From the NCBI RefSeq assembly GCF_017833415.1, contig NZ_JAFICC010000015.1, positions 1 through 64,000 on the forward strand: a stretch of 64,000 bases of DNA. Direction: 5' to 3'. Source of the DNA: Flavobacterium sp. 1355. Its GTDB lineage: Bacteria; Bacteroidota; Bacteroidia; Flavobacteriales; Flavobacteriaceae. The translations under genes were made by a program, and so were the position numbers. The notes below the pieces were generated by a model that had not been told where the DNA came from, searched no databases, and was given only the letters and a program-made list of their open reading frames with translations. Shown piece by piece: positions 43,518 through 51,166 of the stretch (its first letter is position 1; every line of letters begins with the position of its first letter).

Positions 43518-43525
43518 TACATTTG
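43518..43525 (+). promoter_or_regulatory. -7 box of the barrel protein gene
   Basis: TACATTTG matches TAnnTTTG. It overlaps an upstream TTG codon at 43523, which argues that the ATG at 43547 is the true start. Confidence 0.45.
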
Positions 43526-43546
43526 AAAAAAATTAAGACCACATTT

Positions 43547-44044
43547 ATGAAAAAAATTATTTTGTCTGCCATTATGCTATTAGGTTTAGCTTTTACGGCA
43601 CAATCACAAGAAATTTCTAAACACGCTTTAGGATTACGTTTAGGAGACAACAACGGATTTGGAGGTGAAGTATCATATCAACTAGGATTAAATCAAAAAA
43701 ACAGACTTGAATTTGATTTAGGATGGAGAAACAACCATGATGTAGATGCCATTAAAGGGGTGGCTCTTTACCAATGGGTTTGGAATATCGATGGAGGCTT
43801 TAACTGGTACGCTGGTGTCGGTGGAGGTTTAGCCGCCTGGGATTATAATTATCATTACAACAATGACAGATATAGTGATAGCGGAACATATGTTTTTGCT
43901 GCAGGAGATATCGGTATAGAATATAGATTTAAAGAAGTGCCTATTACGCTATCATTAGATGCAAGACCTGAAATTGGTTCTGGCTACTATGATGATGACA
44001 ATTTTGGATTTGACGTCGGTTTAGGAGTTAAATTCAGATTCTAA
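43547..44044 (+). CDS. Small outer-membrane beta-barrel protein
   Basis: This 165-residue protein has a signal peptide (about 1-21, ending AQS) followed by alternating aromatic and Gly-rich strands (LEFDLGWRNN, WYAGVGGGLAAWDY, FDVGLGVKFRF) and a terminal Phe, the pattern of an 8-stranded barrel. The acidic loop (DARPEIGSGYYDDDN) faces outside. The function is unknown; such small porin-like proteins are common in Flavobacterium. The ATG at 43547 is chosen because an upstream TTG lies in the promoter box. A terminator follows. Confidence 0.85.
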   Translation: MKKIILSAIMLLGLAFTAQSQEISKHALGLRLGDNNGFGGEVSYQLGLNQKNRLEFDLGWRNNHDVDAIKGVALYQWVWNIDGGFNWYAGVGGGLAAWDYNYHYNNDRYSDSGTYVFAAGDIGIEYRFKEVPITLSLDARPEIGSGYYDDDNFGFDVGLGVKFRF

Positions 44045-44075
44045 AATAAAAACCTAAAAAATAATTGTAAGAAGA

Positions 44076-44107
44076 AACCTGTCGCTTGATACGACAGGTT
44101 TTTTTTA
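44076..44107 (+). terminator. Rho-independent terminator
   Basis: AACCTGTCG / CGACAGGTT followed by TTTTTTT ends the barrel protein transcript. Confidence 0.9.
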
Positions 44108-44109
44108 TG

Positions 44110-44532
44110 CTATTTAATAATAATTTCTTTCTTTGAGCGTACTTTTACCACAGTATACGGGTAAGTTATCACCTGCATCGTCATTGCATCCGGAGCCGGG
44201 CTCTTTTCTTTTACTGTAATAATGATGTTCTTATCGGTTTCTTCTACCTTTTCAACTCCTATAGAATAACCACCTGTGTTTTTTTCTCCCATGTTCAGAA
44301 TAACATAATTAGAGTTATTAATATCATCCTGTTTCATTTTGTCTTTTAAAAGCGGATCGTTTTCAAGCATTTTAATTTCATTTGGCTCAGTCAGGATTTC
44401 AAAGAATTTAATATTTCCTCCTCCGTCAGACTGCTCAGTTAAAACCTCATACAGCGCTTTTGGATCGGATGTTTTTGTACTTCCGCACGAAATCAGAATA
44501 AAAACAGTTAAAACAGAAATTACTTTTTTCAT
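44110..44532 (-). CDS. PrcB-domain lipoprotein
   Basis: This 140-residue lipoprotein has a lipobox ending LISC (Cys16) followed by GSTKTS. The C-terminal half, with NTGGYSIGVEKVEE and a TYPYTVVKV end, resembles the PrcB C-terminal domain, named after the complex partner of the Treponema protease dentilisin. A role as a periplasmic protease partner or inhibitor is inferred only from family. It lies 17 bp after bshA on the same strand and may be co-transcribed. Confidence 0.72.
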   Translation of the reverse strand: MKKVISVLTVFILISCGSTKTSDPKALYEVLTEQSDGGGNIKFFEILTEPNEIKMLENDPLLKDKMKQDDINNSNYVILNMGEKNTGGYSIGVEKVEETDKNIIITVKEKSPAPDAMTMQVITYPYTVVKVRSKKEIIIK

Positions 44533-44549
44533 TGATGTCTTTTTAAAGA

Positions 44550-45695
44550 TTAGAGTTTTTCATATTTATAATCATCGATTGCTTTTTTATACAAAGCTTC
44601 GTATTTTGGAAGAATATTTTTAATATCAAATTTTCTTGCAACCTCTAATGCGTTTGCTTTAAACTGACTTAAAACAGCATCATCTTTTAAAATCTTCAAA
44701 GCATTTTCAGCCATTTCCTCTACGTTTCCGACATCACTCAAATAGCCTGAAAAACCATCAAAATTTACTTCAGGCAATCCTCCTGAATTACTTGAAATTA
44801 CCGGAACTCCACAAGCCATAGCTTCTAGTGCCGCCAAACCAAAACTCTCCGTTTCTGAAGGAAGCAGAAATAAATCTGTCATACACAATATCTTGTCGAT
44901 CTCGTGGCTGTTCCCAAAGAAAATCACCTTATCCAGAATACCTAATTCCTGACAAAGCATTTCGGCTTTTTCTTTTTCCGGGCCATCTCCAACCATCATT
45001 AACTTAGCCGGAACTTCTTTCTGGATATTATAGAAAATCTTAATAATATCCGGGATACGTTTTACTTTTCTAAAGTTACTGATATGCGTAATAATGCGTT
45101 CATTTTCCTTTGCCATTACATAACGATGACACGGAGCCAGAGGATCTTTCTTGACTTTATCCAATTCAATAAAATTCGGAATTACCTTAATTTTATTCTT
45201 GATTTTGAATAATTTCAAAGTATCATCTTTCAGACTCTGAGAAACAGAAGTCACATAATCTGATTTATTAATACTAAAAGTTACTGCCGGTTTATAAAAA
45301 GGATGATTCCCAACCAGTGTAATATCAGTTCCGTGAAGCGTCGTAATCATTGGCAGATTAATCCCTTCATTTTTCAGCATTTGCTTCGCCATATAGCCAG
45401 CATAAGCATGCGGAATGGCATAATGCACATGAAGAACCTCAATTTTATATAATTTTACCATATCAACCAATTTGCTCGAAAGAGCCAATTCATAAGGCTG
45501 ATAATGAAAAAGTGGATATTCAGGAACGTTTACTTCGTGGTAATGCACGTTAGGATTCAAAAGTGCCAGCCTTACTGGCTGACTATAAGTTATAAAGTGT
45601 ATTTCGTGTCCGCGTCTGGCTAATTCAAGACCTAACTCAGTGGCAACTACCCCACTACCGCCAAAAGTCGGATAACAAACTATTGCTATTTTCAT
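44550..45695 (-). CDS. bshA: N-acetyl-alpha-D-glucosaminyl L-malate synthase
   Basis: This 381-residue GT4 glycosyltransferase is of BshA length. Motifs are CYPTFGGSGVVATELG at the N-terminus, HVHYAIPHAYAGYMAKQ, and the nucleotide-sugar region PSETESFGLAALEAMACGVP. It joins GlcNAc from UDP-GlcNAc to malate, the first step of bacillithiol synthesis, which Flavobacteria are known to carry. bshB and bshC are not in the window. The next gene (PrcB-like) follows by 17 bp. Confidence 0.95.
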   Translation of the reverse strand: MKIAIVCYPTFGGSGVVATELGLELARRGHEIHFITYSQPVRLALLNPNVHYHEVNVPEYPLFHYQPYELALSSKLVDMVKLYKIEVLHVHYAIPHAYAGYMAKQMLKNEGINLPMITTLHGTDITLVGNHPFYKPAVTFSINKSDYVTSVSQSLKDDTLKLFKIKNKIKVIPNFIELDKVKKDPLAPCHRYVMAKENERIITHISNFRKVKRIPDIIKIFYNIQKEVPAKLMMVGDGPEKEKAEMLCQELGILDKVIFFGNSHEIDKILCMTDLFLLPSETESFGLAALEAMACGVPVISSNSGGLPEVNFDGFSGYLSDVGNVEEMAENALKILKDDAVLSQFKANALEVARKFDIKNILPKYEALYKKAIDDYKYEKL

Positions 45696-45826
45696 GTATT
45701 AAATTTAATAAACTACGAAAGTACTCAAAAATCACCTTTAATCGAGATATTAAATTGTTAGATTTTTGACAAAATTAGATTTATTACAGTTAATGATTTA
45801 TTCCAGAAGCAGAACATTCCTGATCA

Positions 45827-45920
45827 AAAGAACTTCCATTCCCGCTGTCCGCTATATCTTTTTCTGTCTAAAGAAGCCAGAAAAAGGATACCTCTCCCAT
45901 CGGGGCTAGATTAGAGGTTT
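45827..45920 (-). ncRNA. Structured RNA candidate, copy 3 (possibly Flavo-1-like)
   Basis: On the minus strand the element reads CTAGCCCCGATGGGAGAGG, TATCC, then a perfect hairpin CTTTTTCTG / CAGAAAAAG, then ATATAGCGGACAGCGGGAA. The copies at 3583 and 3976 keep the CTAGCCC, ATCCTTTT and GGA-AGC parts but have CTTTTGT / ACAAAAG as the hairpin. Different bases with pairing kept is good evidence for RNA structure. The 45696-46146 gap holds only this, a MITE-like copy and a terminator. Confidence 0.6.
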
Positions 45921-45952
45921 TTGTTTTCATAAAAATGAAAGTTCCCCAATCT

Positions 45953-46051
45953 TGTCATCCTGACAAAGGAAGGATCAAACAAGAAACTCCGCACAGAAAA
46001 TCACCAATCTTTGTCGAGCTATAGTGTGATCCTTCCTACGTCAGGACGACA
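45953..46051. repeat. MITE-like hairpin element, copy E
   Basis: The arms TGTCATCCTGACAAAGGAAG and CTTCCTACGTCAGGACGACA pair imperfectly around the shared core CTCCGCACAGAAAATCACCA. It lies 40 kb from the other four copies, again next to the structured RNA, as in the 3.4-4.1 kb region. Confidence 0.7.
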
Positions 46052-46092
46052 ATCGTTGGCAAAAGCCTGAAATTAAAATAACTATTTTTACA

Positions 46093-46128
46093 AAAAAAAG
46101 GCATAAAACCTAAATTTTATGCCTTTTA
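46093..46128 (-). terminator. Terminator of the amidase-MlaD-Fe-S row
   Basis: AAAAGGCATAAAA / TTTTATGCCTTTT with flanking A- and T-runs lies 19 bp after the last gene of the row on the minus strand. Confidence 0.88.
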
Positions 46129-46146
46129 ATATATTATAAAAAACTT

Positions 46147-46629
46147 CTAGAAAAACCTACTGTGCCAGCTGTCTCCGGCAGGAACTTCCCAGGATTCGTT
46201 ATATTCTTCAATATTATTAACAAGATTATTAAAAACAATAGTATTTGCCGTAACAGCTTTATCCTTAACCATTTTTTTAAAATCAATCAAAGGTTTGTGG
46301 GCAATATGTTCTCCCAATTTAAAAGTAACGTTCATTTTATCTAGTAAATCAACGTTATATTTTTTCTCTAAACCCTGAATAAATTCAACCGAACTATCAA
46401 TAGAACATCCGGTTGCAGCCTGTACGTCCTGATTTACAGCCAAAATAATAAATCTGTTGTATTTCAATTCAAAAGAAGCCTCTAAGCTTGTTCCGTGTGC
46501 TGCCCAGCCTTCAACAAAAGACTTTAGATCAGACTCAATTTCAGAAAATTCTTCCTCAGAAAATTTTCTGTTCGATTGATAAATCCATATTCTGGATTCA
46601 CCAGGTAAATTTTCAAAAGGTATATACAT
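46147..46629 (-). CDS. Conserved flavobacterial protein, unknown function
   Basis: This 160-residue soluble protein starts at the ATG at 46629; a longer reading adds 11 Lys-rich residues. It opens MYIPFENLPGESRIWIYQSN and has a mid-region with CSIDSSVEFIQGLEKKYNV. Homologues in Bacteroidota are often labelled ABC transporter ATPase, but there is no Walker A or other ATPase motif here, so I do not adopt that name. It is the last gene of a conserved row behind two Fe-S proteins. Function unknown. Confidence 0.78.
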   Translation of the reverse strand: MYIPFENLPGESRIWIYQSNRKFSEEEFSEIESDLKSFVEGWAAHGTSLEASFELKYNRFIILAVNQDVQAATGCSIDSSVEFIQGLEKKYNVDLLDKMNVTFKLGEHIAHKPLIDFKKMVKDKAVTANTIVFNNLVNNIEEYNESWEVPAGDSWHSRFF

Positions 46630-46663
46630 TTTTAATTTTTCTTTTAGTTTTTTTTGTTTCAAA

Positions 46664-46684
46664 TTTCAGGTTTCAGGTTTCAGG
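46664..46684. repeat. Three tandem copies of TTTCAGG
   Basis: A heptamer is repeated three times in the gap before the 160-residue protein gene. Another short heptamer run (GTTTAAA type) lies at about 47535-47561 before the next gene upstream, and a long heptamer array lies at 30944. Confidence 0.6.
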
Positions 46685-46730
46685 TTTGAAAACTTAGAAC
46701 CTTAGCGCCTTAGCATCTCAGAACCTAAAA

Positions 46731-47522
46731 TCACAAATCTTGTGCGTTCGCGATTAACTCCGCAATATCCATTACTTTAACTTGTCCTTCTTTCTCCTTA
46801 TGTTTGATACCATCAGTTAACATAGTATTACAGAAAGGGCAGCCTGCAGCGATAATGTCCGGCTGTACTTCAAGAGCATCTTCAGTACGCAAAACATTTA
46901 CTTCTTTGTTTCCTGGTTCAGCATCTTTAAACATTTGTGCTCCACCAGCTCCACAGCATAAACCATTTGCTTTAGAACGTTTCATTTCGACTAATTCAAC
47001 ATCTAGTTTCTGAATTAAATCTCTTGGTGCTTCATATACTTTATTTGCTCTTCCTAAATAACAAGGGTCGTGAAAAGTGATTTTTTTCCCTTTAAACTGA
47101 CCGCCTTCTACCGTTAATCTTCCTTCGTCAATTAATGACTTTAAGAATTCGGTATGATGAATCACCTCATATTTCCCACCTAATTCAGGATACTCATTTT
47201 TTAAAGTATTAAAACAGTGAGGACAAGCTGTAACGATTTTCTTTGCTTCATAAGCATTCAAAACCTCAATATTCATCATGGCCTGCATCTGGAATAAAAA
47301 TTCATTTCCGGCGCGTTTTGCAGGATCACCTGTACAACTCTCTTCTGTACCAAGAACTGCAAAAGAAACATTTGTACGATTTAATATACGCACAAAAGCT
47401 TTTGTAATTTTTTTTGCTCTATCATCAAAACTTCCTGCACAACCTACCCAAAACAACACTTCCGGCTGTTTTCCTTCGGCTAGCATTTCTGCCATTGTTG
47501 GCACTACTAAACTTTCTGACAT
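46731..47522 (-). CDS. Fe-S protein with two CCG domains (HdrB/GlpC/LutA type)
   Basis: This 263-residue protein has two cysteine-rich CCG domains: the first region includes WVGCAGSFD and CPHCFNTLKNEYPELGG, the second DPCYLGRANKVYEAPR, LCCGAGGAQMF and GCPFCNTM. CCG domains bind unusual Fe-S clusters or zinc and pass electrons in heterodisulfide reductase-, glycolate oxidase- and lactate oxidase-like complexes. It lies 84 bp after a membrane protein with two [4Fe-4S] motifs, so the pair probably forms a membrane electron-transfer unit. The donor and acceptor are unknown. Confidence 0.88.
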   Translation of the reverse strand: MSESLVVPTMAEMLAEGKQPEVLFWVGCAGSFDDRAKKITKAFVRILNRTNVSFAVLGTEESCTGDPAKRAGNEFLFQMQAMMNIEVLNAYEAKKIVTACPHCFNTLKNEYPELGGKYEVIHHTEFLKSLIDEGRLTVEGGQFKGKKITFHDPCYLGRANKVYEAPRDLIQKLDVELVEMKRSKANGLCCGAGGAQMFKDAEPGNKEVNVLRTEDALEVQPDIIAAGCPFCNTMLTDGIKHKEKEGQVKVMDIAELIANAQDL

Positions 47523-47606
47523 TTTCTCTCTTTTGTTTAAAGTTTAAAGTTCAAAGTTTCATGTTTTAATCTGAAATCTGAATTCTATTTATTGTTGAGA
47601 ATGTTA

Positions 47607-48947
47607 TTAATTCTCGTTTTTCCAATTCGCCCTGTCTTGCTGACTGTACTGCCAAGGCGCTCCATTATTTTCGATATTGGTCATCATTGCATTCAATGAC
47701 ATTGGAGCAGCACTTTGCTCCATCACCAAATAACGTCGCATATCCATGATAATAGACAACGGACTGATATTTACCGGACATTCTTCTACACATGCATTGC
47801 AAGAAGTACACGCCCATAGTTCTTCAGGAGTAATGTAATCGTTTAATAATGTTTTATTATCAGGAACAAAAACGCCTTTATTAGCATCAATATTTTTTCC
47901 AACTTCCTGTAAGCGATCTCTTGTATCCATCATGATTTTGCGGGGAGATAACTTTTTGCCTGTTTGATTGGCAGGACATGCAGATGTACAACGCCCGCAT
48001 TCTGTACAGGTATAAGCGTTTAGTAATTGTACCCAGTTTAAATCCTGAACATCACTGGCTCCAAATTTAGCCGGAGCCGCATTTTCATCAGCTGGCGGTG
48101 CTGCTGCAAATGGATCAGCATTTGGGTCCATCATTAATTTCACCTCATTTGTAACTGACTCCAGATTATTAAACTTTCCCTGCGGGTTTAAATTCGCAAA
48201 ATAAGTATTTGGAAAAGCCAATAGTATGTGAAGATGTTTTGAAAAATATAAATAATTCATAAAAATCAAAATACCTGTAATATGCAGCCACCAAAAAACT
48301 TCATATAATAATGCAACCAATTCATTAGAAACTCCATTAAAAATTGGTGCTATAAACTGACTTACAGGGTAACTTCCTGCTTTATGAAAATGTGAAAATC
48401 CTCCAGGAACATTTTGTAAATGAAAATCTGAGGCATTCATCAATAGAAACAAAATCATTAAAACTGTTTCGAAGTATAAAATATAATTCGCATCACTTTT
48501 AGGAAATCCTTTTAAATCAGAATGAATAAAACGTTTCAGCCTTATTATATTTCTTCTAATCCAGAAAGTGACCACAGCCACGATAACAAGTATCGCTAAT
48601 ATTTCAAAAGAAGCTATCAGAACATCATAAACAACTCCCAAATAAGGGGCAAAGATTCTGTGTGTACCAAACAATCCATCAATGATGATTTCCAGTAATT
48701 CTATATTGATTATTATAAAACCTACGTAAACAAAGATATGCAGCACTCCTGCTACAGGTCTTTTTACCATTTTTGACTGCCCAAGTGCAATCATAGCCAT
48801 ATTCATCCAACGAGCTTTCGGATTATCTTTTCGATCTACATCAACTCCCAAATTAATGTTTCGGATGATTTTTTTTACGCTCGCTGCAAAAAAACCGAAA
48901 CCTACTATAAGAAGTATAGCAAACAAAATATTATCTAAATAACTCAT
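47607..48947 (-). CDS. Membrane protein with two [4Fe-4S] motifs, HdrDE-like
   Basis: This 446-residue protein has an N-terminal half with about five helices, resembling a nitrate-reductase-gamma-like heme b subunit (histidines near helices at about 70, 165 and 225), and a C-terminal ferredoxin-like part with CTECGRCTSACPANQ and CTSCNACVEECP. The fusion suggests quinone-linked electron transfer to or from the CCG protein encoded next. It starts 6 bp after the mlaD-like gene stop codon, so the genes are co-transcribed. Confidence 0.88.
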   Translation of the reverse strand: MSYLDNILFAILLIVGFGFFAASVKKIIRNINLGVDVDRKDNPKARWMNMAMIALGQSKMVKRPVAGVLHIFVYVGFIIINIELLEIIIDGLFGTHRIFAPYLGVVYDVLIASFEILAILVIVAVVTFWIRRNIIRLKRFIHSDLKGFPKSDANYILYFETVLMILFLLMNASDFHLQNVPGGFSHFHKAGSYPVSQFIAPIFNGVSNELVALLYEVFWWLHITGILIFMNYLYFSKHLHILLAFPNTYFANLNPQGKFNNLESVTNEVKLMMDPNADPFAAAPPADENAAPAKFGASDVQDLNWVQLLNAYTCTECGRCTSACPANQTGKKLSPRKIMMDTRDRLQEVGKNIDANKGVFVPDNKTLLNDYITPEELWACTSCNACVEECPVNISPLSIIMDMRRYLVMEQSAAPMSLNAMMTNIENNGAPWQYSQQDRANWKNEN

Positions 48948-48952
48948 ACTAA

Positions 48953-49915
48953 TTATTTTTTAGTTGAATTTGCGTCTTCTTTAGGAGCAACGTATGGTTT
49001 GTTTTTCTTTCCAAAAAGAGAAACATTTACATAACGTGTTGGATAAAGTCGAACGTCTTGTAATAATAATTCTAACTCTTTTGATGTCTTAGACAGATTG
49101 TTGTATAAGGCATCGTCATTTAACAATTTACCGGCAGTACCTTTTCCTGAGTTTAAGTTACTCATTATACCATCTACTTTAGCTAAAGTCTGGTTTAGGT
49201 TTCTTACTGTTTTACCAAGATCAGCTTTGTTTAAGGAATCTGAAATTTTAGTAAAGTTATTTGACATTTTATTAAAGTTGGTAACAACACCATTAATTTG
49301 TGCTTTATTGCCATCTAAAATCGAGTTAAGAGTTCCCGAAGCTCTGTGAAATTGCTCCATGGTCTGGCTTAACTCTGCCAAACTCTTTTTAATATCTTCC
49401 TGACCTTTTTTATCCAGAACATTATTCAATCCTGTTACCAATGTATTAATATTGGCCAGCATCAGGTTTAATTTTTGCTCAATGGGCTGGATTTTTCCTC
49501 CTAAAGATTCTGTAAGTCCTAATTCTACAGTCGCTCCTAATGTTTCACCATCTTCTGCCAGTACTTTATCTTCAAGATTAGGTATAATTTTAATTTGCTT
49601 TCCTCCAATTAAACTTGGAGCATATAAAGACGCTTTACTGGTTTTAGAAATAGGAAAGTCTGTCTTTAACTGAAGTTCTACCAATAATTTACCAGTAGTT
49701 TCATTAATTGTAATTTTATTTACTTTACCAATTATAAGTCCGTTTAAGGTAACTGGTGCAGAAGCTGATAATTCCTCAACATTATCATATTCAACATATA
49801 AGGTTTTGTAATTTGTAAAAAGGTCTCTACCCTTTAAAAAACTGTAGCCCCAAATAAATAGTAAAATTGACGCGATGACTAAAATAGCCGTTTTAATTTC
49901 TCTTGTTAGTTTCAA
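48953..49915 (-). CDS. MlaD/MCE-domain protein
   Basis: This 320-residue protein has one N-terminal helix (about 8-25), an MCE domain (about 35-115, YVEYDNVEELSASAPVTLNG) and a long helical region (about 130-290) that likely forms a tube or needle. MCE proteins bind lipids and ferry them across the periplasm with an ABC transporter (Mla system). The transporter genes are not in the window. It lies between the amidase gene (50-bp gap) and the Fe-S membrane protein (6-bp gap). Confidence 0.9.
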   Translation of the reverse strand: MKLTREIKTAILVIASILLFIWGYSFLKGRDLFTNYKTLYVEYDNVEELSASAPVTLNGLIIGKVNKITINETTGKLLVELQLKTDFPISKTSKASLYAPSLIGGKQIKIIPNLEDKVLAEDGETLGATVELGLTESLGGKIQPIEQKLNLMLANINTLVTGLNNVLDKKGQEDIKKSLAELSQTMEQFHRASGTLNSILDGNKAQINGVVTNFNKMSNNFTKISDSLNKADLGKTVRNLNQTLAKVDGIMSNLNSGKGTAGKLLNDDALYNNLSKTSKELELLLQDVRLYPTRYVNVSLFGKKNKPYVAPKEDANSTKK

Positions 49916-49965
49916 AATTCTAAGTGTTTGTACAAAATTAATATAAATATTCGAACTTGTGACTA

Positions 49966-51084
49966 TTATTTAATTGCGTCCTGAATACTGATTTTTTCTC
50001 CGTCCTTGTATGCTATCAAAAAGGCTGCTCCATATCCTTTACCTTTAGCCTCTTTCAAATATTTCTGAGCTGCATCGTAGCTTGAAGTTTCTTCATAGAA
50101 GTACTTATAAATATTGTTTTCAAATAACATAGTGACATTTTTAAGTCCTTTGAAATTTTTAGGTTCCAATGGTGTTTTCTTAATGCTGGCAATAAGCTGT
50201 ACTTTAAAAATAGTTCCTTTTGGTGTGTTTTTAGCAACCGAAGTCTCTGTTACTTTTTTTGCCGGTGTGGTATCTTTTACCGGTTTTGCTTCTGATACTT
50301 CCGGCGTTCCAGAACCAAAATATTCTCTTTTATAACTTAAGATTGCTTCGGCAATAGCTCTGGCGATATCATTTTGTCCTTCTTCAGAATTAAGAATATT
50401 TCCTTCTGTTGGATTAGATACAAATCCTGTTTCTACCAAAACTCTTGGCATATATGCTTTATGAAGTACCATAAATGGCGCTTGTTTTACGCCACCCTGA
50501 CGAAGCTTTTTTCCAAGTTTGTCAAAATTATCTTCAATTTTACTTGCCAGCGAAATACTGTTGTCCATATACTCCTCCTGCATTAACGTCAGTCCGATCA
50601 TTGATTCGGGAGAATTTGGGTCATACCCTTCATATTTGCGTTTGTAATCTTTTTCTAAGGTAATAACCGAGTTTTCTTTCTTAGCTGCTTCAAGATTTGA
50701 TGCCACTTTACTTAAACCCATTACATACGTTTCTGTTCCGTCTGCTGCGGTATTTTTGTTTGCATTGCAATGTATAGAAACAAAAATATTAGAATTTGCC
50801 CTGTTGGCAATATTGGCTCTTTCGACAAGATCTATAAAAACATCTGTTTTACGGGTATAAATAACATCAACATTTGGATTAAGTTCCAATATCTTCCCTA
50901 CTTTTAACACAATTGCCAGCGCAATATTTTTTTCTATCCTTCCGCTATATACGGCTCCAAAGTCATGATCTCCATGTCCGGCGTCAAGTGTTACCTTAAA
51001 GACATTGGACTGGCTGTAAGAATAAAAAGAGGTTATCATTAGAAAAAAACTAAATATTAGTCTAGTTTTGTTAAATATATTCAT
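49966..51084 (-). CDS. N-acetylmuramoyl-L-alanine amidase
   Basis: This 372-residue protein starts at the ATG at 51084 (MNIFNKTRLIF), with a signal peptide to about 25; a longer reading adds 22 residues that overlap the opposite promoter. The Amidase_3 domain (about 30-255) has LDAGHGDHDFGA, a zinc-site Glu in GRIEKNI, FVSIHCNANKN and LVETGFVSNPTEG. A C-terminal region (about 290-372, FKVQLIASIKKT) resembles an SPOR-type peptidoglycan-binding domain. It cuts the peptide from muramic acid during division. It diverges from lptD and heads the row leading to MlaD. Confidence 0.92.
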   Translation of the reverse strand: MNIFNKTRLIFSFFLMITSFYSYSQSNVFKVTLDAGHGDHDFGAVYSGRIEKNIALAIVLKVGKILELNPNVDVIYTRKTDVFIDLVERANIANRANSNIFVSIHCNANKNTAADGTETYVMGLSKVASNLEAAKKENSVITLEKDYKRKYEGYDPNSPESMIGLTLMQEEYMDNSISLASKIEDNFDKLGKKLRQGGVKQAPFMVLHKAYMPRVLVETGFVSNPTEGNILNSEEGQNDIARAIAEAILSYKREYFGSGTPEVSEAKPVKDTTPAKKVTETSVAKNTPKGTIFKVQLIASIKKTPLEPKNFKGLKNVTMLFENNIYKYFYEETSSYDAAQKYLKEAKGKGYGAAFLIAYKDGEKISIQDAIK

Positions 51085-51115
51085 AAATCTAAAAGTTAAT
51101 TTTAATAAAACACAA

Positions 51116-51146
51116 CTGCTATAATTTTTATAATTGTCTATTTTTG
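51116..51146 (+). promoter_or_regulatory. Promoter of lptD
   Basis: TATTTTTG (51139-51146) is a perfect -7 match, with CTG, one base from TTG, 20 bp upstream. Transcription would start near 51152, so the translation start must lie further right. Confidence 0.45.
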
Positions 51147-51166
51147 ACAAAAAATTATATGTAAGT

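Noticed and set aside
46147..46629. ABC transporter ATPase label for the 160-residue protein
   Set aside because: No Walker A, signature or Walker B motif is present; the label in databases appears to be an error carried over.
51134..51166. Earlier TTG start for lptD
   Set aside because: A perfect -7 box at 51139-51146 puts the transcript start after this codon.
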